This document shows, in pieces, positions 55,434-64,000 of a stretch of DNA of 64,000 bases. This DNA is from Streptomyces sp. TLI_053 (GTDB lineage: Bacteria; Actinomycetota; Actinomycetes; Streptomycetales; Streptomycetaceae). The DNA is taken from assembly GCF_900105395.1 (NCBI RefSeq), contig NZ_LT629775.1, positions 2,622,501 through 2,686,500 on the forward strand, given 5' to 3'. Both the position numbers and the translations under genes were made by a program. The notes under the pieces were generated by a model, which saw only the letters and a list, made by a program, of their open reading frames with translations, was not told where the DNA came from and ran no database searches. Each line of letters starts with the position of its first letter. Within the stretch, counting starts at the first letter, position 1.

Positions 55434-58400
55434 TCAGGTGGTGGTCCACTTCTGGTTCGGACCGCCGTTGCAGTCCCAGATCACGAGCCCCGTGCCGTTC
55501 TCGGCCCGGCCGCCCGGAATGTCCAGGCACCGGCCGTTCGGCCCGTTGCGGATGGAGCCGTCAGCGGTCAGCTGCCACTGCTGGCTGTTCCCGTCGGTGC
55601 CGGGCAGGCAGCTCCAGAGGAGCATGCGGGTGTGGTTCTCGCCGCTGTTCTCGGCGCCCGCGACGCACTTCCCGAACACCCGCAGGGTGCCGTCGGTGTA
55701 GAAGGTCAGGTACTGGTTGGCACCGTTCCAGCAGTCGTACACGGTGATCGGCGCTCCGTCGTAGGCGCCGGCGGCGTCGATGCACTTGCGGCGGTCGACC
55801 GTGCTGTGGAGCGGGCTCGGCCCGTTGGCCGTGGTGGTCCACCGCTGGTTGGCGCCGCCGTTGCAGCCCCAGAGCACCGGGTCCGTCCCGTTCTCGCCGT
55901 TCCACTGCGGGAGGTCCAGGCAGTTGCCCGACGGCGGGTTCTGGATGGAACCGTCACCGCGCAGCTCCCACTTCTGGCCGTCGGTCACCGGGGCGGTCGG
56001 GCCGGACGGGCAGGGCTGGACGGTGGTCCGGTTGTCCGCCGCGACGGTGACGCACTTGCCCGCGACCCGCAGGGTCTTGTCGCTGTGGAAGGTGAAGTGC
56101 TGCCGGTCGCCGTTCCAGCAGTCCCACAGGGTCAGGCTGTCGCCGTCGTTGGCGCCGCGGGCGTCGAGGCAGCGGCCGGTGAGCGCCGTGTGGACGCTGA
56201 CGGTCCCGCCCGGGAAGCCGAGGACGGGCTGTCCGGCGAATCCGGTGACCGCGGTGGCGGTGGTGCCGTCGGCGGTCGTTCCGCGCCAGTTGTCGAGTCC
56301 GCCGCTGGAGTTGAGGCCCCACAGGTCGGCGATGCCGTCGGCGGCGAGGTCGCCGGAGGATCCGACGGCCGGGTAGACCGCCGGGGTCAGGCCGACGCCG
56401 ATGGCGTTGTCGGTCACCGGGTTGCCGAAGGCGGCGAGGTCGCCCTTGCCCGCGGCGTTCTTGCGGCTCGGGTACTGGAAGAGCTTGCCGGACTGGCGGT
56501 CGCGGGCCCAGAGGTCGGCCAGGCCGTCCCCGGTGGTGTCGCCGGGCGCGATCAGTTCGAGGTCGCGCCAGTCACCGGTGGACAGCAGGACCGGGTAGTC
56601 CAGGACGCCGGTGGCGGCGGTGCCGTGGAACAGCCAGAGCTGGGTGCCGCCCTGGCCGTTGTCCTCGACGGTGAGCAGGTCCGTGCGGGTCTTGTCCGGG
56701 GCGCCGCCCTCGGCGGAGCCGAGCGCGAGGATCTGCTTCACCCTGCTCCAGTCGCCGGTGTAGGCGGAACCGCACGGCTGCCCGTCGAGGAGCTTGCAGC
56801 GCTGGGCCACGGGCCTCCTGACCGCGACCGTGGCGTCCGAGGTGAAGTACTTCGAGGTGGTGGTGAAGGTGCCGGTGGTCAGGGTGTTGCGGTAGAGGGT
56901 CAGTTCGCCGTCGCGGTAGGCGTACAGGTCGTCCACGTGGATGCCGTTGCCGCCGCGGTGGGTGACGAGGGTGTCCTTCCAGCCCTTCTTGCGCGGGCTG
57001 TTGGCCTTGTCGGAGGCGATGATGCCGGTGGCCCCCGGATCGGTGGCGGCCGGATAGACGCGCAGGTTGTCGTCGGCGTCGGGCAGCAGCAGGTCGACCC
57101 GGTCGTCACCGGTGATGTCGCCGAGGACCGTCCTGTCGTTCGGGTCGCTCGGCGCGTAGAAGGTGTAGGTGTTCTCCTGCGAGCGGTTGCCGGCCCGGTC
57201 GACCGCCTGGACCCGGAGGATGTTGGTGCCCCACATGGTGGGCGTCAGGTTGAGGACGGCCGAGCCGTCGCCGCCGGCGTTGACCGTGGCCGCGCCACCG
57301 ACCGGGATGGCCGAGTTGAAGGCGTACTCGTAGTAGAGGATGCCGCTGGCGTTGTCCGTCGCCTGGACGGTGAAGGCCCCGGCCTGGCCGATCACCTTCG
57401 AGGAGCCGGGCAGGGTGCCGGACTTCGGGTAGTCGGTGGAGGTGACGGTCGGCACCGACGGCGGGGTGAGGTCCAGGCTGAACATGCAGCCGAAGGCCCA
57501 GTCCGAGGGGAGCTCGCCGTCGCCGGCCTGCACCCGCCAGTAGTAGGTGTGGCCGTCCGAGAGGTTGCCGGGCACGACGGCGGCCTCGTGATTGCTGTTG
57601 CCGAGATTGCCCCAGCCGCTGCCCCAGGCGACCGGCTCGCCGGCCACACCGGCGTCGCGGACCTCGAACTGGGCGTCGGTCTGGTTGCCGTCCGGGTCGC
57701 CGACCCAGGCCGACAGCCGGATGCCGGTGGCGGCGTTGGTGGCGCCGATCCAGCCGCAGCCGTTGCCGTTGGCGTTCACCGGGGTCGGGCTCATGCCCAG
57801 GCTCCACGGCTTGTTCGGGGCGCGGTTGTACTCGACGTAGATGTACGGCAGCTTGCTCGGGGTGCGGGTGAACCGCTTGAAGGCGATGTTGCCGGCCTGC
57901 TTGGACTCGTTGGCAGAGAACAGCGCGAAGGTGAGGGAGCCGCGCCAGTTGTTGTCGGTCAGGTGCTGGCGGATGTCCCACTCACCGGTGGTGGTGGCGC
58001 CGCGGCAGCCGTCGCCGCCGGCGCTGTTGAGGTTGAACGTGCCGAGCGCGCCCCAGTCCCAGGGCTGCTTGCCCCACGAGGTGGTGTTGTCGATGGGGTG
58101 CGTGGGATGCAGCACGACACCGAACTCGGAGGCGCAGTTGTTGGCCGCGCCGTAGGACTGGGTGGCCACCACGTTGGCCTTGCGGATGGCCTTGTCACCC
58201 AGGTCGCTGCTGTCGATCTGGAAGTAGTAGCGCTCCAGGCCCTTCTTGACCTGCCACTGCTGGTAACCGACGCCGGGGTCGTACTGGTCGCCGTAGTCGT
58301 CGTAGTGGGTCTTGTCCGGGTACGCCTCCTGGACCCAGGTCCAGTGCTGGGTGCCGCGGCTGGTGGGGGTCCAGGTCGGGTCGATGTAGACCGGGTAGGT

Positions 58401-59558
58401 GGTCGTCGGCGCGTCGAGGAACGCGGTGTCCGGGGTGATGGTCAGCGAGGTGGCGGCCGGGGTGGCCGCCAGCTGGGAGACCTTGGCGGCGGCGCCGGGG
58501 CCGGCCGCGTCCGAGTGGGTCTTCAGACCGTCGGAGTCGGCGGGGGCGGGGGCCTCGGGGGCGGAGGCGGCGGGCTCGGGGGCGGCGTCCCCGGCCGGTG
58601 CCGCTGCCGGTGCCGCTGCCGGTGCGGCGACCGCGCGGAGGCCGGCCTTCGCCGCTGCGGGCGCGGCCGACGCTGCGGGCACGGTCGGCGCGGCGGGCAC
58701 GGCCGGCGCGGCGGTGCTGGAGTCCCACATGGTGGGCGCCGGCGCGCGGAAGACCACCCGGCCTCCGGCGTCGGTGGCGTTGAGGTTGCCCCCGGCGTCG
58801 GCGGCGACCGAGACGCCGTCGGCCTTCATGCCGAGGGTGAGGTCCTTGATCCTGGGGTTCTTCGCGGCCTCCGGGGTCTTGACCACCAGGACCTGGGTGA
58901 AGCCGCCCGCCTGGTTCGCGGTGACCTTCAGGTCGACGCCGGGAGCGACCTCGGGATAGGTGGCGGTCTCGCCGTCCAGCGCGGGCGCCGGAAGGGTTCC
59001 GGGCCAGCTCAGGGCGAGCTTCTTGCCGTCCTGGTCGAGTGTGGCGAGCGGCCCGGATCCACCGCCGGAGAGGGTGAGGCGGTTGCTGGTCACCTTGGGG
59101 ACGACGGTGCCGTCGGCGCCCCGGGCGAGGGTCGCGTCCAGGTCCTTCCAGGCCCCGTCCTGCTGCTTGGCGCGCGCGGGGGCGACGGTGCGCCGCAGGC
59201 CGAGCGTGCCGTTCGGGTTGGCGACCACGGTGTCGGTCTCGGTGGTCAGGGCCGGGATCCCGACCGGTTTGCCGGTGCGCTTCGCCTCGGCCAGGGCCGC
59301 GCTCTCGGCGGAGCGGTGCTCTGCGTCGGCGGCCTGGGCGGCGGCGGTGCGGTCCGCGCCCGGGGCGACCGTTCCGGGCGCGGGCGAGCCGGAAGCGGTC
59401 GCGCCGGGAGCCGTCGCGCCGGGCGCGGGCGCGGTCGCTCCGGTCGCGGCCAGTGCGGGTGCGGTGGAACCGAGCGCGCCGACGGTCAGTACGAGGCCGA
59501 TCGATGCGGCGAGCACCGATCTGCGTCGACGACCGTAGTGGGGGGATATCGACCCCAT
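55434..59558 (-). CDS. Large secreted protein: jelly-roll, FG-GAP and two ricin-type lectin domains
   Basis: Exported protein of about 1374 aa. Signal peptide ([18 protein letters not shown]), Ala/Pro/Gly-rich linker, an N-terminal module shared with RHS-associated actinomycete proteins (residues 60-270), low-complexity Ala/Pro stretch, a DNRLRE-like region (about 400-570), Fn3/Ig-like modules (590-800), FG-GAP-type repeats ([30 protein letters not shown], about 810-1090) and two ricin B beta-trefoils ([26 protein letters not shown], about 1115-1374). It should bind sugars outside the cell. ATG 59558 follows GAGGGG; a TTG 18 bp upstream is possible. It is divergent from the RHS gene. Confidence 0.88.
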   Translation of the reverse strand: MGSISPHYGRRRRSVLAASIGLVLTVGALGSTAPALAATGATAPAPGATAPGATASGSPAPGTVAPGADRTAAAQAADAEHRSAESAALAEAKRTGKPVGIPALTTETDTVVANPNGTLGLRRTVAPARAKQQDGAWKDLDATLARGADGTVVPKVTSNRLTLSGGGSGPLATLDQDGKKLALSWPGTLPAPALDGETATYPEVAPGVDLKVTANQAGGFTQVLVVKTPEAAKNPRIKDLTLGMKADGVSVAADAGGNLNATDAGGRVVFRAPAPTMWDSSTAAPAVPAAPTVPAASAAPAAAKAGLRAVAAPAAAPAAAPAGDAAPEPAASAPEAPAPADSDGLKTHSDAAGPGAAAKVSQLAATPAATSLTITPDTAFLDAPTTTYPVYIDPTWTPTSRGTQHWTWVQEAYPDKTHYDDYGDQYDPGVGYQQWQVKKGLERYYFQIDSSDLGDKAIRKANVVATQSYGAANNCASEFGVVLHPTHPIDNTTSWGKQPWDWGALGTFNLNSAGGDGCRGATTTGEWDIRQHLTDNNWRGSLTFALFSANESKQAGNIAFKRFTRTPSKLPYIYVEYNRAPNKPWSLGMSPTPVNANGNGCGWIGATNAATGIRLSAWVGDPDGNQTDAQFEVRDAGVAGEPVAWGSGWGNLGNSNHEAAVVPGNLSDGHTYYWRVQAGDGELPSDWAFGCMFSLDLTPPSVPTVTSTDYPKSGTLPGSSKVIGQAGAFTVQATDNASGILYYEYAFNSAIPVGGAATVNAGGDGSAVLNLTPTMWGTNILRVQAVDRAGNRSQENTYTFYAPSDPNDRTVLGDITGDDRVDLLLPDADDNLRVYPAATDPGATGIIASDKANSPRKKGWKDTLVTHRGGNGIHVDDLYAYRDGELTLYRNTLTTGTFTTTSKYFTSDATVAVRRPVAQRCKLLDGQPCGSAYTGDWSRVKQILALGSAEGGAPDKTRTDLLTVEDNGQGGTQLWLFHGTAATGVLDYPVLLSTGDWRDLELIAPGDTTGDGLADLWARDRQSGKLFQYPSRKNAAGKGDLAAFGNPVTDNAIGVGLTPAVYPAVGSSGDLAADGIADLWGLNSSGGLDNWRGTTADGTTATAVTGFAGQPVLGFPGGTVSVHTALTGRCLDARGANDGDSLTLWDCWNGDRQHFTFHSDKTLRVAGKCVTVAADNRTTVQPCPSGPTAPVTDGQKWELRGDGSIQNPPSGNCLDLPQWNGENGTDPVLWGCNGGANQRWTTTANGPSPLHSTVDRRKCIDAAGAYDGAPITVYDCWNGANQYLTFYTDGTLRVFGKCVAGAENSGENHTRMLLWSCLPGTDGNSQQWQLTADGSIRNGPNGRCLDIPGGRAENGTGLVIWDCNGGPNQKWTTT

Positions 59559-59965
59559 TGGTAAACCCCTCGTCAAGTGATGAGCGCCGTGCGGATATCG
59601 GCGAACGGGAACTTAACACCCGTCGGCAACATTCGATCTGACGGGGGATCTACACCGGTGTGACGCGGCTCACGGACAACAGCTCTCTGTGACTGCTCCG
59701 TTGCCCCTGGCGGATCGTGCGCCTGCGCTCGGTAGTGGATCTTCAGGAATCCAGGACAGCAATGGAGGCAAAACGCCCACCATCCATTGACGCTCCGCAG
59801 TTTCCTGGACGGCGGCCGACTTCACCTAGGTTCGCCATCGGTCGGTATAGGCCAGGTAACCGATGGATCAACCTATCTGACGAGGGTTAGGCTCCGCGCG
59901 CAATTATCTCTGTTCAGCGGACCTTCCGGTCGGAAGGTCTGCTTCGGCGTGCCAGGGGGCAAGTC
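59559..59965. promoter_or_regulatory. Divergent promoter region of lectin and RHS genes
   Basis: 407 bp without a gene, AT-richer than the surroundings. CCATCGGT (59835-59842) and ACCGATGG (59859-59866) form an inverted repeat 100 bp before the RHS start. The stretch CTATCTGACGAGGGTTAGGCT (59872 on) may contain RHS promoter elements. No firm promoter was assigned. Confidence 0.45.
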
Positions 59966-62900
59966 GTGTCGTCATCATCAGGGGGATTCCGCGCCGGCGG
60001 GCGGTCACGGGGAAGACGACGGCTCAGCACCGTCGCCGTCCTCGTACTGTCGATGCTCGCCGGCGTCGGACCCGCCAACGCGGCGGAGTGGAAGCCGCGC
60101 AATCCCAAGGTCTGGTCGCCGCGCGACCTCGATCCGGTCCCGACGGTCGGCGGCAGGAACGCCGCCCCCGTCAAGCCCACGCCGCCCAAGGGCGACGGCG
60201 CCCCCGCCTGGCGGGCCAAGCCCGTCAGCTGGCCGGCCGCGGTGGACACCGAGGTCGACCTCGCGCCGAAGAGCGCGACGCCGAACAGTGTCCGGGAATC
60301 GGCCTTCGCCGCCGCCCCGGCGGCCGTGCCGGCCGGTGGCCGTGCGGGCGAGGCACCGGTCTGGGTGAGCTCGCCGGCCGTGGCGGCCGTCGCCGAGGCG
60401 CCCGGGCTGCTGGGCGCCCGGACGGCTCCCGCCGCGCAGAAGGTCCGGGTCACCGTCGCGGACCGGTCGGCCGCCGAGAAGGCGGGCGTCAACGGCCTGC
60501 TGCTGTCGGTCCGTCCGTCCGCCTCCGGTGCCGGTGCCGGTGCTCCGGTCAAGGTCGACGTGGACGTGTCCTCGGTCGAGGGCGCGTTCGGCGGTGACTG
60601 GCTCTCCCGGGCCCGTCTGGTGGCGCTGCCCGAGTGCGTGCTGACCACCCCCGAACAGCCCGAGTGCCGCACCCAGACACCGGTCGAGACGCGCCGCAGC
60701 CAGGCCCGGCCCGGCCTGCTGAGCACCGACATCGAGCTCGGGGCGGCGTCGGCGCAGGCCGCGTCCGCCGTCGGCGAGCTCTCCGCGGCCCGCTCGGCGG
60801 CCTCCGGCGCCTCGGGCGGGACGGTGCTGGCCGCGTCGGCCGCCCCCGGCGGCCCCGCGGGCACCTTCGGCGCGACCGGCCTCGCCCCCTCGGGCACCTG
60901 GAGCGTCGGCGGCAACACCGGCGGCTTCAACTGGTCCTACCCGATCGCCGTCCCGGACGGCCTGGGCGGCTCCAAGCCGAACGTCAGCCTGTCGTACAGC
61001 TCGCAGGCGGTGGACGGCCGGACGGCCGCGACCAACAACCAGTCCTCCTGGATCGGTGAGGGCTGGGACTACACCCCCGGCTTCGTCGAGCGGCGTTTCA
61101 AGCCGTGCGCCAAGGACGGCCAGGCCGGCTCCGGTGAGCAGTGCCTGTCCGGCTGGAACGCGACGATCTCGCTGAACGGACGCTCCTCGACGCTGGTCCG
61201 CGACGACGGCACCGGCACCTGGCGGCTGGAGGGCGACGACGCCTCCCGCGTCGAGCTGCTGACCGGCGCCACCAACGGCGACAACAACGGCGAGCACTGG
61301 CGGGTCACCACGACCGACGGCACCCAGTACTGGTTCGGTGTCGGCCGCAAGCCCGGCGCGGGAGCGGGCTCACCGGCCACCAACTCGGCCTGGACCACCC
61401 CGGTGTACGGCAACAACGCCGGTGAGGAGTGCAACAAGTCGACCTTCGACGCCTCCTGGTGCGACCAGGCCTGGCGCTGGAACCTCGACTTCGTCGTGGA
61501 CCCGCGGGGCGGAGTGATCTCGCACTGGTACGAGAAGGAGACCAACCAGTACATGCGGGGCGTCTCCGCCCAGAACCCGTCCGGCACCCGCACCCCGTAC
61601 GTGCGCGGCGGCTACCTGACCCGGATCGCCTACGGCTCCCGGCTCACCGACGCGGACAGCGTCAAGCCGACCGGCCAGGTGCTGTTCGACACCGCCGAGC
61701 GCTGCCTGCCCGACGCCGGCTTCGACTGCGCGCCCGGCAAGCTGAACAGTGCCAACTCGGGCAAGTGGCCGGACGTGCCGTTCGACCAGAACTGCGGCGC
61801 CACCGGCACCTGCACCAACTACTCCGCCACCTTCTGGTCCACCAAGCGCCTGACGAAGATCACCACCCAGGTCCTCAACGGCGGCGGCTACGCCGACGTC
61901 GACTCCTACGCGCTCGACCAGGAGTACCCGGACCCGGGCGACCGCACCGCCCCGGCGCTGTGGCTGAAGTCGTTCACCCACACCGGGTACGACGGCGCCG
62001 ACAAGATCGTGCAGCCCGCCATCACCTTCACCGGGCAGTTCTACAACAACCGCGTCGACTCCAGCACCGACGGCCGCCCCGCGCTCAACCGGCGCCGCAT
62101 CATCGGCGTGACCGCCGAGACCGGCATGGTGACCGAGGCCGTCTACGCCGGGACCGACTGCGCTCCCGGCGCGCTCCCGGGCAGCCAGGACGGCAACGGC
62201 AAGCGCTGCTACCCGGTCTACTGGAACGCCGACGAGAAGAGCCCGCTCGACCCCAGCCTCGACTGGTTCCACAAGTACGTCGTCGCCCAGGTCAACGAGC
62301 GCGACCCGTTCGGCGGCTCGCCCGCCCGCACCACCACGTACCAGTACGTGGGTGACGCGGCCTGGCACCGCGACGACGACGAGTACACCGACCCCAAGCG
62401 CCGGACCTGGAACCAGTTCCGGGGCTACGAGCAGGTCGTCACCCGCAGCGGCGCGGCCCCCGACCCGATCGGCAAGGCCGTCGCGTTCTACCTGCGCGGC
62501 ATGGACGGCGACTACAAGGCCGACGGCAGCAGGCGCAACGCCACCTACACCGACATCAACGGCGCCACCGTCAAGGACGCCAACCCGCTGGCCGGCTCGC
62601 TGCGCGAACGCCACACCTACACCGCCGACAACGGCACGGTCGTGGCGATCACCAAGTCCGACATGTGGCTGTCGGCTCCCACCGCCACCCACAACCGCGG
62701 CACCGGACTGCCCCCGCTGACCGCGCAGATGATGCGCAACGGCACGGGCAAGGACAGCGCGCTGCGCTCCGACGGATCGTGGCAGTCGACCTCGAAGACC
62801 GCGGTCTTCGACGAGTACGGCATGCCCAAGCGGGTCGTGGACCGCGCGGACGGCCTGCCCGACCTGTGCGTGGCCACGAAGTACGCCCGCAACACCGCGA

Positions 62901-64000
62901 CCTGGACGCTCGACCGGGTCGCCGAGACGATCCAGGGCCGGGGCGACTGCGCCACCGACCCGACCGAGGCCGACACCCTCGGGCGCAACCGCGCCTTCTA
63001 CGACGGCCAGGCCTCCGGGGTGCTCAACGGCCCCGGTCAGGTGACCCGGACCGAGGAGCTGGACGGTTTCTCCGGCGGGCAGCCGGTGTTCTCCCTGGTC
63101 TCCACGGTCGGCTACGACGCCTACGGCCGGGTCACCACCAGCACCGACGCCGCCGGGGCGACCACCACCACCGAGTACCAGCCGGCCGCCAACGCGCTGC
63201 CGACCAGCGTCAAGGTGACCAACCCCAAGGGCTGGAGCAGCACCACCACCTTCCACCCGACCCGTGAGGTCCCGGTCAAGTCGGTCGACCACAACGGCCG
63301 GACCTCGCAGCAGACCGTCGACGCCCTCGGCCGCACCACGGCCGCCTGGCAGCCCGGTCGCACCCCCGGCACCGACCTCGCCGACAGCCTGACCGAGTAC
63401 CAGCTGTCCAACACCGGCACCAGCTCGGTCACCACCAGGAAGCTGCGCGAGAGCGGCCAGAGCTACACCGTCGGCGTCACCATCCTGAACGCCTTCGGCG
63501 AGCCGGTCCAGAGCCAGAGCTCCCCGGCCAACGACGCCGCCGGCACCCGGATCGTCAGCGACACCTTCTACAACAGCCACGGCCAGGTGGTGAAGACCAA
63601 CCAGCCGTACATCAGCCGCACCGGCGATCCCGGCACCACCCGCTTCGTCGCCAACGACAACGAAGTCCCCGGCCAGAGCGCCTCGTTCTACGACGGCCTC
63701 GGCCGCCCGGTCGTCCAGACCTTCTCGTCCAAGGCGATCGAGCAGTGGCGCTCGACCGTCTCCTACCCGGGTGTGGACCGCACCGACGCCACCCCGCCCC
63801 AGGGCGACATCCCGACCAGCACCCTGGTCGACTCCCGCGGGCGCACCACCGAACTGCGGCAGTACAAGAACGGCACGACGCAGGGCGCCTACGACGCCAC
63901 GCGCTACACGTACGACGTCGAGGGCAAGCTCAGCCAGGTCACCGACACGGTCGGCAACGCCTGGAAGTACGGCTACGACGTCCACGGCCGCCAGACCCGG
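59966..64000 (+). CDS. Secreted RHS/YD-repeat protein (3' end beyond window)
   Basis: Open frame of at least 1345 codons running off the window. A twin-Arg-like basic N-terminus (RSRGRRRLSTVAVLVLSMLA) leads into a signal cleavage region ANAAEW. Then a SpvB/RHS-type module (SYPIAVPDGLGGSKPNVSLS, YSSQAVDGRTAATNNQSSWI, GEGWDYTPGF), and from about residue 1030 YD repeats (VGYDAYGRVTTSTDAAGATT, TVDALGRTTAAWQPGRTPG, YDVEGKLSQVTDTVGNAWKY). The family forms a shell around a C-terminal toxin in polymorphic systems; that part is outside. GTG 59966 follows AGGGGGC by 5 nt. Confidence 0.9.
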   Translation, partial: MSSSSGGFRAGGRSRGRRRLSTVAVLVLSMLAGVGPANAAEWKPRNPKVWSPRDLDPVPTVGGRNAAPVKPTPPKGDGAPAWRAKPVSWPAAVDTEVDLAPKSATPNSVRESAFAAAPAAVPAGGRAGEAPVWVSSPAVAAVAEAPGLLGARTAPAAQKVRVTVADRSAAEKAGVNGLLLSVRPSASGAGAGAPVKVDVDVSSVEGAFGGDWLSRARLVALPECVLTTPEQPECRTQTPVETRRSQARPGLLSTDIELGAASAQAASAVGELSAARSAASGASGGTVLAASAAPGGPAGTFGATGLAPSGTWSVGGNTGGFNWSYPIAVPDGLGGSKPNVSLSYSSQAVDGRTAATNNQSSWIGEGWDYTPGFVERRFKPCAKDGQAGSGEQCLSGWNATISLNGRSSTLVRDDGTGTWRLEGDDASRVELLTGATNGDNNGEHWRVTTTDGTQYWFGVGRKPGAGAGSPATNSAWTTPVYGNNAGEECNKSTFDASWCDQAWRWNLDFVVDPRGGVISHWYEKETNQYMRGVSAQNPSGTRTPYVRGGYLTRIAYGSRLTDADSVKPTGQVLFDTAERCLPDAGFDCAPGKLNSANSGKWPDVPFDQNCGATGTCTNYSATFWSTKRLTKITTQVLNGGGYADVDSYALDQEYPDPGDRTAPALWLKSFTHTGYDGADKIVQPAITFTGQFYNNRVDSSTDGRPALNRRRIIGVTAETGMVTEAVYAGTDCAPGALPGSQDGNGKRCYPVYWNADEKSPLDPSLDWFHKYVVAQVNERDPFGGSPARTTTYQYVGDAAWHRDDDEYTDPKRRTWNQFRGYEQVVTRSGAAPDPIGKAVAFYLRGMDGDYKADGSRRNATYTDINGATVKDANPLAGSLRERHTYTADNGTVVAITKSDMWLSAPTATHNRGTGLPPLTAQMMRNGTGKDSALRSDGSWQSTSKTAVFDEYGMPKRVVDRADGLPDLCVATKYARNTATWTLDRVAETIQGRGDCATDPTEADTLGRNRAFYDGQASGVLNGPGQVTRTEELDGFSGGQPVFSLVSTVGYDAYGRVTTSTDAAGATTTTEYQPAANALPTSVKVTNPKGWSSTTTFHPTREVPVKSVDHNGRTSQQTVDALGRTTAAWQPGRTPGTDLADSLTEYQLSNTGTSSVTTRKLRESGQSYTVGVTILNAFGEPVQSQSSPANDAAGTRIVSDTFYNSHGQVVKTNQPYISRTGDPGTTRFVANDNEVPGQSASFYDGLGRPVVQTFSSKAIEQWRSTVSYPGVDRTDATPPQGDIPTSTLVDSRGRTTELRQYKNGTTQGAYDATRYTYDVEGKLSQVTDTVGNAWKYGYDVHGRQTR

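Noticed and set aside
53371..55701. LysR frame 1 extended through 55701 as one giant protein
   Set aside because: Past about 53860 it is low-complexity shadow of downstream genes; LysR homology continues in another frame.
55221..59564. Plus-strand open frame of 1447 codons opposite the lectin gene
   Set aside because: Composition (Gly/Val/Arg-rich, no motifs) is that of antisense shadow; the minus strand has signal peptide and ricin repeats.
1..64000. tRNA, rRNA, riboswitch or prophage integrase
   Set aside because: No matching sequence was seen by eye; a covariance-model scan would be needed to exclude small structured RNAs.

Overview
The window is about 64 kb of very GC-rich, densely coding DNA with strong third-position GC bias, GTG/TTG/CTG starts, AGGAGG-type ribosome binding sites and many actinomycete-specific families: a cvnABCD conservon, DUF397/DUF5753 WhiJ-like genes, a P450-ferredoxin pair and an ATP-grasp RiPP set. 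It is chromosomal DNA of a Streptomycetaceae member (Streptomyces or Kitasatospora-like). No rRNA, tRNA or CRISPR array was seen.

Layout. 0-11 kb: an ATPase-LuxR regulator, a GT39 membrane glycosyltransferase, two paralogous XRE-cupin regulators, a secreted tyrosine phosphatase, an acyl-CoA oxidase-like enzyme, an FAD oxidoreductase and a 14-TM drug exporter paired with one XRE-cupin gene. 11-19 kb: an acetyltransferase behind a possible leader micro-ORF, a YbaK-type deacylase, and a complete conservon followed by an FAD monooxygenase. 19-24.5 kb: a compact biosynthetic locus in which an MbtH-adenylation-carrier-thioester reductase NRPS with no condensation domain is translationally coupled to a leucyl/phenylalanyl-tRNA-protein transferase homologue. 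This matches the NRPS plus tRNA-dependent transferase logic first noted in Streptomyces lividans 66, and should make a short peptide aldehyde. 24.6-28 kb: a membrane GGDEF-EAL protein whose stop codon lies in the end of a 168-bp MITE-like inverted repeat. 28-36 kb: ferredoxin-P450, TetR-aldo/keto reductase, a metallophosphoesterase, an acetyltransferase and an unusual protein with six 45-residue repeats.

36-38.3 kb holds a graspetide (omega-ester RiPP) cluster: precursor, ATP-grasp ligase and a long PIMT-like methyltransferase. It is followed by two XRE-DUF5753 regulators, one in a coupled operon with a DUF6879 protein and a 70-aa cysteine-containing protein. 41-47 kb is accessory DNA with hypothetical genes and a graveyard of gene fragments, several of them copies of gene ends found elsewhere in the window. 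47-51.5 kb has a divergent pair sharing a glycine-rich motif resembling bacterial amyloid signalling motifs, a WhiJ/AbaA-like locus (HATPase, XRE, two DUF397 proteins, one with an internally triplicated motif), and a 770-bp gene-free stretch with three long perfect hairpins built from the palindrome ACTTTGCAAAGT. 51.5-64 kb: a methyltransferase under a perfect palindromic operator, RidA, a frameshifted LysR, a trypsin-like protease, a large ricin-lectin protein and a divergent RHS/YD-repeat protein running off the window.

A recurring theme is a family of hairpins with constant core GGAAGTCGG / CCGACTTCC, a mostly 5-nt loop and variable but compensated outer stems, placed at gene ends; eleven were located and probably act as terminators.
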